Part shown: in pieces, positions 1 to 12,605 of the stretch | How positions within the stretch are numbered: position 1 is the stretch's first letter | Layout: each line of letters starts with the position of its first letter | From: Salticus scenicus | Lineage: Eukaryota; Arthropoda; Arachnida; Araneae; Salticidae | DNA: 64,000 bases | NCBI GenBank assembly: GCA_963930645.1 | Contig: OZ005652.1 | Span: 356,669,602 to 356,733,601, forward strand | Reading direction: 5' to 3' | The notes under the pieces: model-generated | Told to the model about the DNA's origin: nothing | The model's input: only the letters and a program-made list of their open reading frames with translations | Databases searched by the model: none | Made by a program: the position numbers and the translations under genes

Positions 1-1282
1 TTACATTAGAATAATAAAACGAAATAAAATGTGTAATGATAAAATTACGCTTATCAAAATACATGCCTGTATTCTGCAATGATTATAATTGGATAGATTT
101 ATAAACTTTATTTTAATGAAAAAAAATCCAATTTTAAAATAAACATACATAAAACTAAGAGTTGAATTTTAAATTAAATGTTATAATGGCATGCATTTTT
201 AAAATACAATCATAAACACATTTTTATAAAATAACCTTAAAAATTTAGGAAATTTATCAATCTCTACAGATTTGACCTTATATTTCCAAAGCAATTATTT
301 TTAATTATAAAAATACATTTACCATAAAAATACCCAAAATTTAGTCTACGCAAATAATCCTTTTCAGCGTGGATTTTTGAAATAATTTACGCTTTAGAGA
401 TTAAATCATTCATTGAGTTTAAAGTTTATTATATTTTCCATACCGTTTAATAGTCCTATTTAAAATGTCATGCACAGTATTTTAGAACAATTTTTGTGAT
501 AAATTGTATGGAAGCATTTTGTCATATTATAATATACGATTCATTACAAAATTAATTTCTTTTTCAATGTGATACAAATTTAGAATTGCTTCATACAATT
601 TAATTCTAGAAATCGATTTTAAATGTTACTTAGTATGTTTCTGGATTTAAAATAAGAGAAAGAATCTCTTTTAAAACAATTATTGTTTTATTAGTTTGTT
701 TTCATGTTTAAATACTATTTCTATTAATTTAGTATTATTTATATAATACCAATTCAATAATTCATTATTATTTTTAAAAATGATTTAGATATTTAATTTT
801 AATATGCAGGGTGGTTATAATTAAAATTATGATTTCAAAACGGTATAATTTTCAAAGTACGGGGAGAATGACTTGATATTTTACCGGACAATCGTGAGGC
901 TATAGAACTTTATTTGGCAAAAGAAGAAAAAAAAAAAAAGCTCCAAAATATGCCGTTAATTTTCCGTGAGGTGTTTGTTTCACGAATCTCTTTTTTTTTT
1001 TTTTTTTCTGTTGTCGTTATCACTGTTTTTGAAGTACACATACATTGTTGCCATTTGCTAAAAATATTGTTGTAAACACTTTGTTCCGTTTAAAAGTAAA
1101 TAAACTATTATTATTATTATTATTAAACTTGCGTAATAATGTATTTATAATGCATTAAAAAATTAAAGAAATATATTTTATCATAAGTAATGGATAAAAT
1201 TACTCTTATATTTCACATACATTTCACATACAAAACGAAACTCGTCGTAACATAAGTAAAATAAAATACGTATATTTTTATA
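1..1282. other. AT-rich spacer, no gene seen
   Basis: I see no coding region with family resemblance on either strand. There is a T tract near 990-1008, a short (TTA)n run near 1106-1125 and scattered A/T homopolymers. No TIR or TSD structure could be recognised here. Confidence 0.6.
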
Positions 1283-1286
1283 TTAA

Positions 1287-1588
1287 CACTTTTGCGACCG
1301 CATGATTTTATCTTTTTGACCGTAAGGTCCGCCAGTGGGCGTTAATCTCCCAAGGTAAAATATTTCAGAACAAAATTTCTGTATTCACATTTATATTACA
1401 AATGGATATACAATAATTATATTATTTCTAATCAATATATTTGTGTCCACAGTAAATTTTATTGCGAAGGTATGAACACTGGGTAGATACTTAAGAAACA
1501 AACAACACACAAACTACGAAAGAAACGCCCACTGGCGGTGTTACAGATTTTAAAATGACGTGAATCTACATCAGCGGTCGCTAAAGTG
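1287..1588. mobile_element. piggyBac-like MITE (copy 1), 302 bp
   Basis: The segment is bounded by TTAA at 1283-1286 and 1589-1592, the target duplication of piggyBac-type elements. The ends are inverted repeats: the left begins CACTTTTGCGACCGC and the right ends GCGGTCGCTAAAGTG. A second inverted block, CCGCCAGTGGGCGTT, lies ~50 bp inside each end. It has no coding capacity. A homologous copy in the opposite orientation lies at 51,054-51,358; its left end begins CCCTTTCG, close to the CCYT start typical of piggyBac termini. The class is inferred from TTAA plus the terminal sequence. Confidence 0.72.
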
Positions 1589-1592
1589 TTAA

Positions 1593-2471
1593 ATAGACTA
1601 ACAAAGTTGTCTGAAGTACTTTATCTGTAATTCACATATCATTCTTAAAAATAATGAAAAAAAAAACAATAGTTGGGCCTAGTATACTAATTCTAATGGT
1701 AACTACAATCTGAAATTTTTTTAATGATAAATAGATTTTTTTATTATGTAGTTTGTGAATATATGTTACTTAAGAACAAAATATGAGAATGGTGGATAAC
1801 CACATCACATACAGCTCTACGAATTGGATTGGCTTCGAAAAACTAACACTTTCTTCTGTATGCATAAATTTTGAAATTGGGTGTATCTGATAAGTAAGTG
1901 TTGATATTTTATTTATTACTTTTTATTTTTTATATAAAATTATAGAAGAATTTCTTAACCTTTAAAAGGAGTAAGTATGTGCTATAAAAATCAATACTAC
2001 ACTTCCTAACTAATAAATTTTCCTACAAAATACACAAATATTGTATGCATATGTCAAACCAGCTTCAAGTGATACTACTATGATTTAATTAAATAATAAA
2101 TATTTATGTTAGCCATACGATATTAAAAATACAGATTAACTAACAGCTATTTTCATTACTTTTAGAAGTTGTCACAAATATTGAATTCCCTCTGTCGTCT
2201 ACATCAGTAAATTACAACTGTTATATAAATATTTGCGTTCTATTTACAAATTTCCATCTTTCACTATGGTCTACATATGGCAGTCAATTAAAGGATACTT
2301 AGCCTCATTTACAGAAAGAGGTAAAAAAATAAATACAATGGACGAAGTTATTAGCACAATATTTACACCGCAAATAACTAAAGGAAATGTTAAGATATAT
2401 TTTTAGATTTAGGGTATGCTAAAAGTGAAGGTTTTTTTAGTGAAATCCAGTTATGTTTATTCTACCATTAC

Positions 2472-2514
<43 letters not shown>

Positions 2515-2672
2515 GTTTGTGTGTGTGAAAAAAGTAGATAAAGTTACATTTCAAATAAAATATAGAGACAAATGTTAATATTTTTTAAACGTTAAAAATC
2601 CGTTGTACTGTAATATTGTACACACGCATAACATGGATATATATATTTATGTAACACAAACACACATATATA
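1593..2672. other. AT-rich spacer with microsatellite
   Basis: No gene is seen. A compound (CA)n(TA)n microsatellite followed by a GT-rich run occupies about 2470-2525. The rest is low-complexity AT sequence. Confidence 0.55.
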
Positions 2673-2674
2673 TA

Positions 2675-2887
2675 CAGTCGGTAACAAAAGTCTCCGAACA
2701 ATAGCAAAAATTCCTATATAAAGAAAGTACACTTAGTACAGCTTTGTTAAATAAATCCTTGTCGAATCCTGTTTTTAGACTGACTAAGAACAGGATTCGA
2801 CAAGGATTTATTTAACAAAACTGTATTAAGTGTACTTTTTCTGTACAGGAATTTTTGCTAGTGTTCGGAGACTTCTGTTACCGACTG
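2675..2887. mobile_element. Tc1/mariner-like foldback MITE, 213 bp
   Basis: A near-perfect palindrome: it begins CAGTCGGTAACAAAAGT, ends ACTTCTGTTACCGACTG, and both halves pair across almost their full length around a short centre near 2779-2786. TA at 2673-2674 and 2888-2889 fits a TA target duplication. It is non-coding. Part of a second copy, missing the outer part of its left arm, lies at 42,013-42,162. Symmetry and TA flanks point to a non-autonomous Tc1/mariner derivative; no matching transposase was found in the window. Confidence 0.78.
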
Positions 2888-2889
2888 TA

Positions 2890-4498
2890 TATTTTATTTA
2901 ATGTAGATAATATTGAAAAAGCAAAGATGGATTGATTTTTTAAATGAAAGGCAAGTGACACTTTGTAAGTAATTTAAATTTAAAAAAAAAATGCCAACTA
3001 AATATTACATGTTAAATTTCTAAATTTTTCTTCTAATAAGTTTGTATTTTCATTTTGTAAAATATGCATAAGATGCGTACTGGATTCCCTTCACACATTT
3101 TTAAATGCTAACCGCTGCAGCTATATTCATATAGGTGGTATCTAAGTATAGTAAACGGACTATGTGCGTTTATATGCAGGTTTAACGCAACTATTGAGAA
3201 AAACGCAGAGCCAACATTTCAACAAAGGAGAAAAAAGTTAAAGACTGTAGAACACCACCGATTTAAACTTGTAAACATGAATTCGAAAGCCAGAATGATT
3301 CAAACGTGCATTTATTTGTACACAAATGACCTACACAGTGACGTGGCAAAATGCATGATTAAAAGAAAAAAAAATAACTATCCTTCACCAAATAATTTTA
3401 CTTTTTACATTGAAAATTTTGTTTGTGTGGTGCTATGCACATTTGGAACCTTAATTAAAGTTTACGTTGCGGACGTAGCAGTTGAAAAATAAGACATGTA
3501 CATTTCAAACAAGTGTTCAAATGTTAGTTGCAGCTGATGGAAAAAAGTTTGAAATTTGAAAAGAAATGTACTTTGAGATAACTAGTTTTTTTCCTGTTTA
3601 GGAATGCTTTTTTACGTGACAGTGTACAAAATTGCTGACAAAGAAATGCATATTTGAAACATTCCGCTTTTAATATTTAAGTATTAAAAAAATTTCTTTT
3701 TCTTTTTCCTTTTTTTTTCCTTCTATATGAAACCAATGATGCTTTACAACTCTGTGAGCCATTTTTTTTTTTTTTTCTTTTTGCCATTTTTTTTTTCATT
3801 CGCTTCGTTTTTGAAATAGGAACGCTGACTCCGCCATTATTCTTCAGGTAATGCTGTATGTCGATTCAGTTGAGCAGCATTTTAAATTATTGAGACTATC
3901 TTTAGTTGATAACCTGTCTATAATTAATAATCAATTTTCACACGATTTCAAAATTAAATGTGCTTTGTAAGTTGAAGATAATATGCCTAGTTATGAAAAC
4001 ACTCATAAAATAAAACTTTTACTTATTTGTTTAGCTCTCCCTGTTCCTCTCTTTGTATTTATTTATTTATTTGTGATGTATTAAAATCCCGAAAGTTCCC
4101 AACGTTTCTTTGGATTGCCTTTGTATCTATATCAAAGTAGGAGAGAAAAAAAAAAAATATGCTTAATTCAGTTACATTATTATCATTATTTTTTTATTAT
4201 TAAATATTCACAGAAGTAAATCAATGTCAAAATAGTAGAATAATATGATATTGTAAAATGTTCCTTTTAAGAGTAAGATTGAGATGTTAAAAAATTAGCA
4301 TTATAATAAAAAAATTTTACTGTCTATTTTCATTCAAAGACTATTTTTAACGCAAATATGAATTATTTTTAAAATGTTAACTGTTATCGGTGTATTTATT
4401 ATTATTTTTTAACATAAGCTTTTTTCTTAACATTTTTAAAATGTAAGAATAATATTGTAATTGTTACACATACACACATACGTATACATATCTATACA
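2890..4498. other. AT-rich spacer, no gene seen
   Basis: Only short unsupported reading frames occur, including one of 71 codons at 3277-3492 with no recognisable motif. T-rich tracts lie near 3700-3800. No element boundaries were identified. Confidence 0.5.
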
Positions 4499-4805
4499 GA
4501 GTGTCCCATAAGTCTGTAGACATCTTAAAAGTTCATAACTATTGACTGAATTGATAGAATTGAACGCTGATTGCGAAAAATCCTCCTCGTGAAAAGGGAT
4601 ATTTGTTTATATAATTAGCGAATATCAAAAGGGGGATGTACTCACCTCTCACAATGGAAGTAAAACAGATGCGACCACACAAATTATATGGTAAACAACT
4701 ATTACTTTCTTAAGTGATTTAATTATTAATTTCACGAGAGAAACTTAAATAGACCATAATTATTGAATTGAAAGTATCACTGAATTACGCCAATCACTCA
4801 TGTCT
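4499..4805. mobile_element. possible mariner-type end fragment
   Basis: The motif AGAGTGTCCCATAAGTCTGT near 4499, after TA-rich sequence, resembles outer ends of some mariner/Tc1 elements. No matching opposite end was found. Downstream sequence up to the Gypsy-1 insertion has no readable transposase. This is a weak assignment from one motif. Confidence 0.2.
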
Positions 4806-4810
4806 ATAAT

Positions 4811-5518
4811 TGTGATGTAAATACATCACCTCTTGTTTAATTCCTATGCCAAAATACATCGTTTTGCAGGCATCTCATCGCAGCCGTTCGTTCCTGGCTC
4901 AACGCAGAATGGTCGGGCGCTTGCGTCCGTGCGTTATATTTTACCGTTATTTTTTTTATATGTGGTCCCACACCCTGATACATTTTTAAATCTTTTTCCA
5001 TCGAGAGATTTTTATTATTAACGGTTATTATGATTTCAAACTAAATTGTGAAAATGACCGGGGATGATTTTTTTATTTAAATATTTTTGTAAAGTATCTT
5101 GCATTTCTTTTAAAGAAAAATGGCTATGTTATTACAGATTTGAGATTTGTAATGGTTATACACATTCTACACTCTGGAAAATAAAGAAGCCAGTTAATAA
5201 ATATCTTTAAATTAGCACAACTGAAAACTGCCTTTCTTTTTTCAAGACTGGGTATGTTTTACTTTAAATCTTTATTCTAAACTTTAAAATATCTTATAAA
5301 TAAAAACAAAAAACAAAAAACAAAAATTAAATCTATCTTATACTTGGTATGTACCCATGTATGATCAGATCAAAGCCTAGGGTTCACTCATCATTATTTT
5401 ATACGATCACTATTTTTAATATATTTTGTTTTGGATTAAAAGCAACCTCTATCCATTATTAAATATTTTTAAGATAAGTCTCTATGCAAGAGCATATAGT
5501 ATATAAAGTACCACCACA
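4811..5518 (+). repeat. Gypsy-1 5' LTR (708 bp, internally deleted)
   Basis: Matches the 3' LTR at 12606-13526 from TGTGATG to CCACCACA. A block equal to 12702-12917 of the 3' LTR is missing at the junction 4906/4907. The missing block is richer in G+C and CpG than the rest and lies in the first quarter of the LTR, where U3 promoter signals usually sit. Promoter loss is an inference. Confidence 0.9.
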
Positions 5519-5520
5519 TA

Positions 5521-5538
5521 TGGTGCCGATCGTAAAAA
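5521..5538 (+). other. Gypsy-1 primer-binding site (probable)
   Basis: TGGTGCCGATCG starts two bases after the 5' LTR. TGG matches the complement of a tRNA CCA end, as expected for the minus-strand primer site. I cannot assign the tRNA without a tRNA set from this genome. Confidence 0.6.
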
Positions 5539-5799
5539 TCAAAGATTGCATGAGGTACATTACCAGTTTTGGTCTGAAAGTGCTTTATTTAAGAAATTAT
5601 TAGAAAGATGTATATTTTTGTTATTATTCATTTTTTCATAGCCATAAGGGCAGTAATTATTGAAAGTAGTACTGTTTGTAATGGTGAAATTTTATTTTAA
5701 GATGCCTATTCGCCATTTCATTAATAATTGTAATAATAATAAAATGAAATTGTTAAATAAGAATTCATATATTTTTTCAAAAACATACTTTTGAAAAGT

Positions 5800-5835
<36 letters not shown>

Positions 5836-6303
5836 ATAGTGGCATATTGAACTAAGTATTATAATCTAGTCTGTTGAATGTATGTAAACAAATAGTTTAT
5901 GAAGAATAATAATTAAAAGCTGACTTTCACATTTGAAGTGTAATATATTGGTATGTATTTCTGGATTATATAGGGTATTATTCATTTGCAAAATAAAAAT
6001 ACTGTTTTGGTTTAGAATTAATGCCAAGATAATAGAGAGAGAATATTTTGAAAATAGGCTGTATGATATTTTTGTATTTGAAGGAATAACATGTTATAAT
6101 TTATTGTGTTTTGGAGTTTGCTATCACTTCTAAAAAATAGACATAATAAGATGGGTCAACTTCAGTTAATATAAAAATTTGTTATGAAATATAATAAGAT
6201 TAAAGTAGATGAGTATGTCTGCTTGATATTTTGAAAATATATGACCATGTATTAACTTTTTTATTTTGTCTCTGCAAAATTTTGACAAATTTTTCTTAAA
6301 ATC

Positions 6304-7202
6304 ATGACTTCTGAAAAAACTTATTGTCTTAAATTCACAGTAACACCATTTAATGGTGATCCAGATCTTTTGGATTTTTTTATTGAACAGGTGCAGACTA
6401 AAATAGATTTTTTTTTAAATGGCATCCTAAACAGGCCCTTATTTTTATTAAATCTAAACTTTGCGACAGAGCTTTAAAATTTTATACATCGTTAATCCCA
6501 TGCCAAAGAGCCAAGTCTCCTGATGAATTATTTCAGATTTTACGTAAGAATTTTAAAGGTGAAACAGAACAGAGTGTAGCATTACAATATAATGCCATTA
6601 AATTTGATGGTTTGGAGAATATCCGAAACTTTGCTAATCGGCTCCAACATCTTGTTTATAAGAGGTTTCCAAAATTTCCACAAGAATCAATGGACCAACT
6701 ACTCATTGCAAAATTAACAGATACTCTCACCTCCGATTATAAATTACATCTTTTAACGAGAAAGTGTAGTAATTTTGAGGAAATGGTTGACAATCTGGCT
6801 GCATATCAGGAGGTTGTTCAATCAGGTGAAGCTTTGGCTGTTTCCCAGCCGTCATTTTCAAATATAAATCATTGCATGACTGCTGAACTTGCACAGCACA
6901 ATGCCTCGGATCGGGACTCCCAGCTGCATCATCTCGAATTAAATTCAGATCGGCCCTCTCGGTCTGATGGTCATAAACCGACATGTCAGTGGTGTTCTCG
7001 GGTTGGACACACTGACCGGTTTTGTTACAAATTAAAAGATTATCAGGGTGGCAGAAGATTTGACACAGATCGACAGGGATTCAGATCTTGTCAAAGAAAT
7101 AAAATTAGATCCAAATATAACCGTAAACATTCTCCTTCGGATGGACACTCCTCTCACACACCCCCGGTCAGCACAGGCTCAATCGGAGTCAGCAACTTTT
7201 GA
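6304..7202 (+). pseudogene. Gypsy-1 gag, frameshifted
   Basis: Gag would form the nucleocapsid shell of the retrotransposon particle. The first ATG after the LTR (6304) opens a frame that ends at TAA 6475-6477, but the similarity continues in another frame from about 6417 to 7202. The shift coincides with a nine-T run at 6408-6416, so a change in tract length is the simplest cause. Near the C terminus is one CCHC zinc knuckle, CX2CX4HX4C (CQWCSRVGHTDRFC), typical of Ty3/Gypsy Gag. The region after the knuckle is basic and followed by frame 1 sequence. Inactivation is clear; family assignment rests on the knuckle and the position before protease. Confidence 0.82.
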
Positions 7203-7392
7203 ACATAAACGTAAAGGGCTGTACTACAAAAATCGTCAGTTTCATAAAGACTGACAAATTTCTGGGAGAGGTCAGTCCTGCACTTCTTCTCCCATTCATA
7301 ATGAACATTCGAATGGTCTAAAAATTTGTGGTCAGGAGATAATCCTAAGATCACCAAGCACTAGATTAAAATTTCCTATCTCATCAAAAAGA

Positions 7393-7850
7393 TTGGTCAG
7401 TTCAGTAAGTACTCAAACCATTGTTCCTGCAAATATATCATCTAATGCTACATCCCAAACAGAAAATCAGCCTGATGATGATGTTATTTTTATTCATTCA
7501 TTAAGATTTCTATTGTACACTCAAGCTGCCAGTCCTCACTTACCTATTGTTAAGTTAAACATAAATAAGTCATTACAAAACTTTCTTTTGGATTCAGGTG
7601 CGAGCATTTCTGTTTTAGCCAAAGGATATTTCAATAAATTCAGAAATGAATTACACTTTTAAAGAATCGCTACAAAAGTTAAAATTGCTACTGTCAATTC
7701 AGCGGTATTTTGTGCGGGGTGTATCAATCTATCATTCAAAATTGGCAATTTTTTTTTCAGACATACATTTTTTCTCATAGATATTCCTACAGACTCTAAA
7801 CTCATTGGTATATTGGGATTTGATTTTCTGAAAACCCATAGGTCCTAATT
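7393..7850 (+). pseudogene. Gypsy-1 aspartic protease, interrupted
   Basis: A retropepsin-type protease that would cut the Gag-Pol polyprotein. The active-site motif LLDSGAS is visible near 7588-7608, and the C-terminal ILGFDFL near 7809-7830 matches the usual (I/L)(L/I)GxDFL block. An in-frame TAA lies between them at 7660-7662 and another follows the second motif. Just after KTHR a one-base shift moves the similarity into the pol frame. The protease lies between gag and RT as expected. Confidence 0.8.
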
Positions 7851-10800
7851 GATTTAAAACAAAATCTCGTACAAATTAACGATTGTCATGTTGACATTTA
7901 TAGCACAATTCCTGAAGATGAGTATGAGATTCCTGAAGATGAGTATGAGATTCCTGAATCCAAAATTAATTGCCTCCAAAATTTACCCGCTGCTCCTGAG
8001 ACCAGTAGTTCCACCTCTAATACTTCTTTCGTAAACGATAAAAATTCTCAATTTGACTGTCAAGATGAAGTTAATAAATGTACACTCAAAAACAAGGTGA
8101 TCATTCCACCGCTACAAACAGTTTTTGTCTTTGTTATGTGCAAACAAATATATGCTGATAAACAGGTAATCTTTATTCCCACACTGAATAAAAACAAAGG
8201 TATAGGTTTGTACACTGCAATTGTCAACCTTGAAGAGGGTTCACATAGTAAAAATATTGAAGTAATGTCATTTTCAGTTCCGTTAACAAATTATTCTAAA
8301 GTAGATCAACATTTAAATAAAGGTACCAAGCTTGGAATAATTCACCAAATTGAGGAAATTAAACAAGAGCCCAGAGCACAAGTTAATCTGATTCAAGCAT
8401 CGGATGAGATCATTCAACTCCGAAAATCTGAATTTAGTATTGATAATTTTTCCTTACACCATTTGTCTACTAAAGAAAGATTGACTATCCAGAAATTGCT
8501 TATGGAACATCAAGTGGTTTTTTCCTCATCACTTAAATCACTGGGACACACTGACCATGTGACCCCGCATATAGAATTCACAAGTGATGTTCCTGTAAGA
8601 ACGTTGCCTTATCCAGTTCCTGAAGCTATGCAGGAGGAGATAAAGAAACAAATTGATGCTCTACAAGAGGCTGGCATCATTGAAAGGAGCATTTCTGAAT
8701 GGGCGTGTCCCATGCTTGCTGTGAAGAAAAAACCCACATCTCCTGGTGAAAAGCCATCTTTTCGCCTAGCCCTTGATCTGCGACTCATCAATGCTATGAT
8801 AAGGAGTTCATCGTATCCATTGCCACGAATTGATTATATCATTAATAACATTTCAAAGTATAAATAATTCACCACGCTGGACTTCCCGTCTTCATATCAT
8901 CAAATACATCTTCCAAAGAAGTTCAGAAAAAGGTTATCATTCACAACTCAGTGGGGGACCTATTCATTTAGTCGTTTAATGTTTGGACTAAGATCTGCAG
9001 CAAGCAGTTTCCAAATGTTAATTGATGCGATAATTGAAGAAACAAAATGTCTTGGTATCTTTGCATACCAGGACGACATCGTTGTATGTAGCAACTCATT
9101 TCCAGAAATGTTAGAAAAACTGACTCAACTTTTCAAAATTTTACTAAAGTATAACATCACCTTATCTCCGAAGAAATCCCATTTTTTTAAGAAGGCTATT
9201 GATTACCTTGGATTTCATATACAAGACCATACTATAAGTCCCATATCATCAAACATCACCAAAGTAACAGCATTTCCAACTCCCAAAACAAGAAAACATT
9301 TAAAGAGATTTTTGGGTTTATGTGGTTTTTACAGAAAAATTCTTCCAAATTATGCAAAATTAGTGGACCAACTAACACAGTTAACTTCAACGAAGATCCC
9401 GTTTAAATGGACACATCAACACACAGAAGTTTTTCAGAAAATTCAAAAGATATTTTTTACTAAACCATTTCTAAATTTACCTGATTTTGAAAAGCCTTTC
9501 TTCTTGAATACCGATGCTAGCAATGTAGCTATAGCTGGGGTTCTGTTGCAAGAACGCAACAATGTATTACAACCAGTTAGCTATTTCAGCAAAACACTTT
9601 CTAATTCTGAGAAGCACTATCCGGCACTCAAGAAAGATCTTATGGCAATTGTTAAATCAGTTCAAGCATTCAGGTTCTACTTATATAATAGACAATTTAC
9701 AATTATAAGTGATAGCAAACCCATAGAATTCTATCGCAGTACTACTTCACCTGTAGATCTTACTACAAAATGGCTAATAGAGTTGTACACATATGATTTT
9801 ACATTCCAATACATTAAAGATCAATCTAATGTTCTAGCAGATTATTTTTCACGTGATGACTTTTCAGAATCCACCCAAAATTTGACAACAAATCCAGAGT
9901 TAATAAATGATGAAAACATCTTACCTGTATCATCCAATTCACCCAGCATACAGTTGCACAATATAAATCACAGCAACCTAAACTTAAATAATAGAGAAAA
10001 TAATGACCCAGAACTACAAATTTCACAAGATACTTTATTTATTGAACAAAAACATGATGATAATTTATTGAAAATAGTACAAAATATTACGTCTGAAAAT
10101 CCAAAACAGAAATTCAAAAATTATTTCATTCATCCAGATACAGGTCTATTGATGATAAAAAGAAAATTTAATAGCAAACAAGATAGTAATTCCTCCAAGA
10201 TTCTTGTACCAAATTCACTAAAACCTAAAATTTTAAAGATAGCTCATATGCCACATTTTGGTATTTATAATACATACCGTAAAATCCTGAAGTCATATTA
10301 CTGGAGAGGAATATACAGAGATACCAAAAATTACGTTCTTTCTTGTAAACTGTGTATCAGAAATAAGCCTCACAAAATTCCTGCAGCTCCTTTACAGGAA
10401 ATGTTCATTCCAAATAAACCTGGTGAACTGGTATCTATGGATTTTGTGAGACCATTCTCCAACAAAATGTTTGTACTTACCTGTTTTGATCACTTCTCCA
10501 AATTCTTAAAACTTTTTCCAATTAAAAGACCCACGGCACAGTCTGTTGTAGACTCCCTAACAAAATATATCACATCATATGGACGTCCTGCAGCATTAAT
10601 GTCTGACCTTGGACCTCAGTTTACAGCAGATATTTTCAACCATTTCACCAAAACCATGAAAATAAGCCTTGTTCATGCTTCAACTGCACATCCACAGACG
10701 CAAGGATCTTCAGAAAGAATAAATACTAGTATCAAATCATCTATTGCTTCATTAGCAGGTGAAGGCTTCAACTTCAAACAAGCCTTGATGATACATAAAA

Positions 10801-11393
10801 GTATATACAACACTTCTATACATTCATCAACGGGGTATTCACCAACATTTTTACATTTTGGTAGGTCAGTTTCTAATATATTTGATATATGTGAATTACA
10901 TGAAATGTCAAATATGGAATTCCCTTTTGAGTATTATGAATACATGAAGTCGCTAAATAGAGTCTATGAAAAGGTACATAGAAATATGAAGGATGCTCAA
11001 AATTACAGAAATCACAGACAGCACCAGAGGGCTTCCCTCAGAGTGTTCAAGACGGGCGACCTTGTTTACATGAAAACACGAGACACTTTCAAAGCAAGGT
11101 TTATCGGGCCTTTTATTGTCACTAAAGTAATTTCTAAGGTGCTGGTTCAAATTAAAGAGTATGAAAGTGTTACAGCAAAACCGTTCCACATTAATATCGA
11201 TAGACTTTTAATTGTCCCAAAAAGGAAACAATATCTTATACAAGACAATACAAATTCTCTGCTTACAAACAATAAATTACCAGTTCTAGAAAATAGTCAA
11301 TCTCCTGCCCCTATTGTCAACAAGAAAAATAACACTTGTATACCAGATAGCTCGGCCCCCAGGTACAACCTGAGGCCCAGGAATAAAAAATAG
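7842..11393 (+). pseudogene. Gypsy-1 pol (RT, RNase H, integrase) with one nonsense codon
   Basis: One frame runs from about 7842 to 11393, broken only by TAA at 8865-8867. Order: linker with a 21-bp tandem duplication (about 7910-7952, PEDEYEI twice); reverse transcriptase with the first catalytic Asp in TLDFPSSYHQ just after the stop and YQDD at about 9066-9077; RNase H with NTDASN; integrase zinc finger with His...His...CKLC; integrase core with Asp in SMDF, Asp in SDLGPQF, and Glu in GSSERI, the last two separated by 35 residues (D,D35E). The C terminus has a GPF/Y-like FIGPFIV segment. The nonsense codon cuts the RT palm, so the RT would not be made as one chain. Ty3/Gypsy by RT-RH-IN order. 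Confidence 0.92.
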
Positions 11394-11395
11394 TA

Positions 11396-11401
11396 CTCTT
11401 T

Positions 11402-11480
<79 letters not shown>

Positions 11481-11822
11481 TGTCTATGTCTTTCCGGGAG
11501 TGCTTCAGAATAGGACTGATCAACCTGCTTGGGAGTACTCTTGGAGAGTCACATCCAGTAAATTATGTTTTATAAAAGAGTTAATTTTTGAAAATGTAAT
11601 ATTAATATCTCAAGATTATCATAGTAAAGTATACAAAAAAAAAAAAAAAAAAAAAAAAAAAAGTGTTCAATGTGTTAGATGGTTGGATTTTGCTGTACCT
11701 CACTTCTGTTAAAATATTCCTCATTTATATATATATATATATATATATTTAGAGTATTATTCAGATATAGATATATATATGTGAAAATAATTGTGTAATA
11801 GTAGCAAGCCAATTGGAAATAG

Positions 11823-11862
<40 letters not shown>

Positions 11863-12605
11863 TAAAGCCCATTCTTTTGTTTTCATTTTAGGGTTATTAT
11901 TTTAATTGGGTTTTAATTTCGTTTGATATTTTCTTGGTCTATTTCCAAGGGGCTTTCTCACATGTAATAATTGGGCCCAAATATATTGCTATTTATTTTA
12001 TAAACAATTCTTATGTTACTGGTAAAAAATATAATATTTCTTTCAGGACATGTCACTTGTGTAATATGATTTTATGTTTATATTCATACTTATATATATT
12101 AATAGATATCTATTTTCATGTGCTGTGTTTACATTTAAAATATTACATTTATAATTTATGTGTATCTTATTTTTCTATAACAATTAAGATTATTTAATTT
12201 TATGAGCCATGTTATTGTCTTTCGCATGATTTCCTTTAAAGAGAAATTAAAAAAAAAAAAAAAAAGAAAATTTTTTTTTCACGTGAGTGTTGTCAAATAA
12301 CAAGCTCGTGTGTTCAGTGTTTTTTTTTTTTTTTTTTTTGATATTATGATTATACTATTGCTTCTTATAACAAGTTCGTATGTGTAATAACGATAAGGTT
12401 CTTTTAGTTGTAAAATAATTGATATATATGTTATATTTAGTAATGTTTCTGAATTTTTTTATATTATTCTTTTATACAATTTATTCACAAAAAATTTTAT
12501 GTCTTTTGTCAACAAAAACCGTCTCTGGCTCTGTTCACAATTTCACCATATCCGGTTCATGTTTCCAGTACCATAAAATTTTTTGTAATTGGTCATGTGG
12601 GGATA
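11396..12605 (+). other. Gypsy-1 3' non-coding region
   Basis: Between pol and the 3' LTR. It holds a long (TA)n run at about 11405-11475, A tracts at about 11636-11662, another TA run near 11728-11750 and a T tract at about 11825-11861. No env-like frame is recognisable. Immediately before the LTR the short purine run GTGGGGATA (about 12597-12605) is the likely polypurine tract for plus-strand priming. Confidence 0.65.

Noticed and set aside
11317..11523. 68-codon minus-strand frame with long alternating Ile-Tyr run
   Set aside because: It is the translation of a (TA)n microsatellite in the Gypsy-1 3' region.
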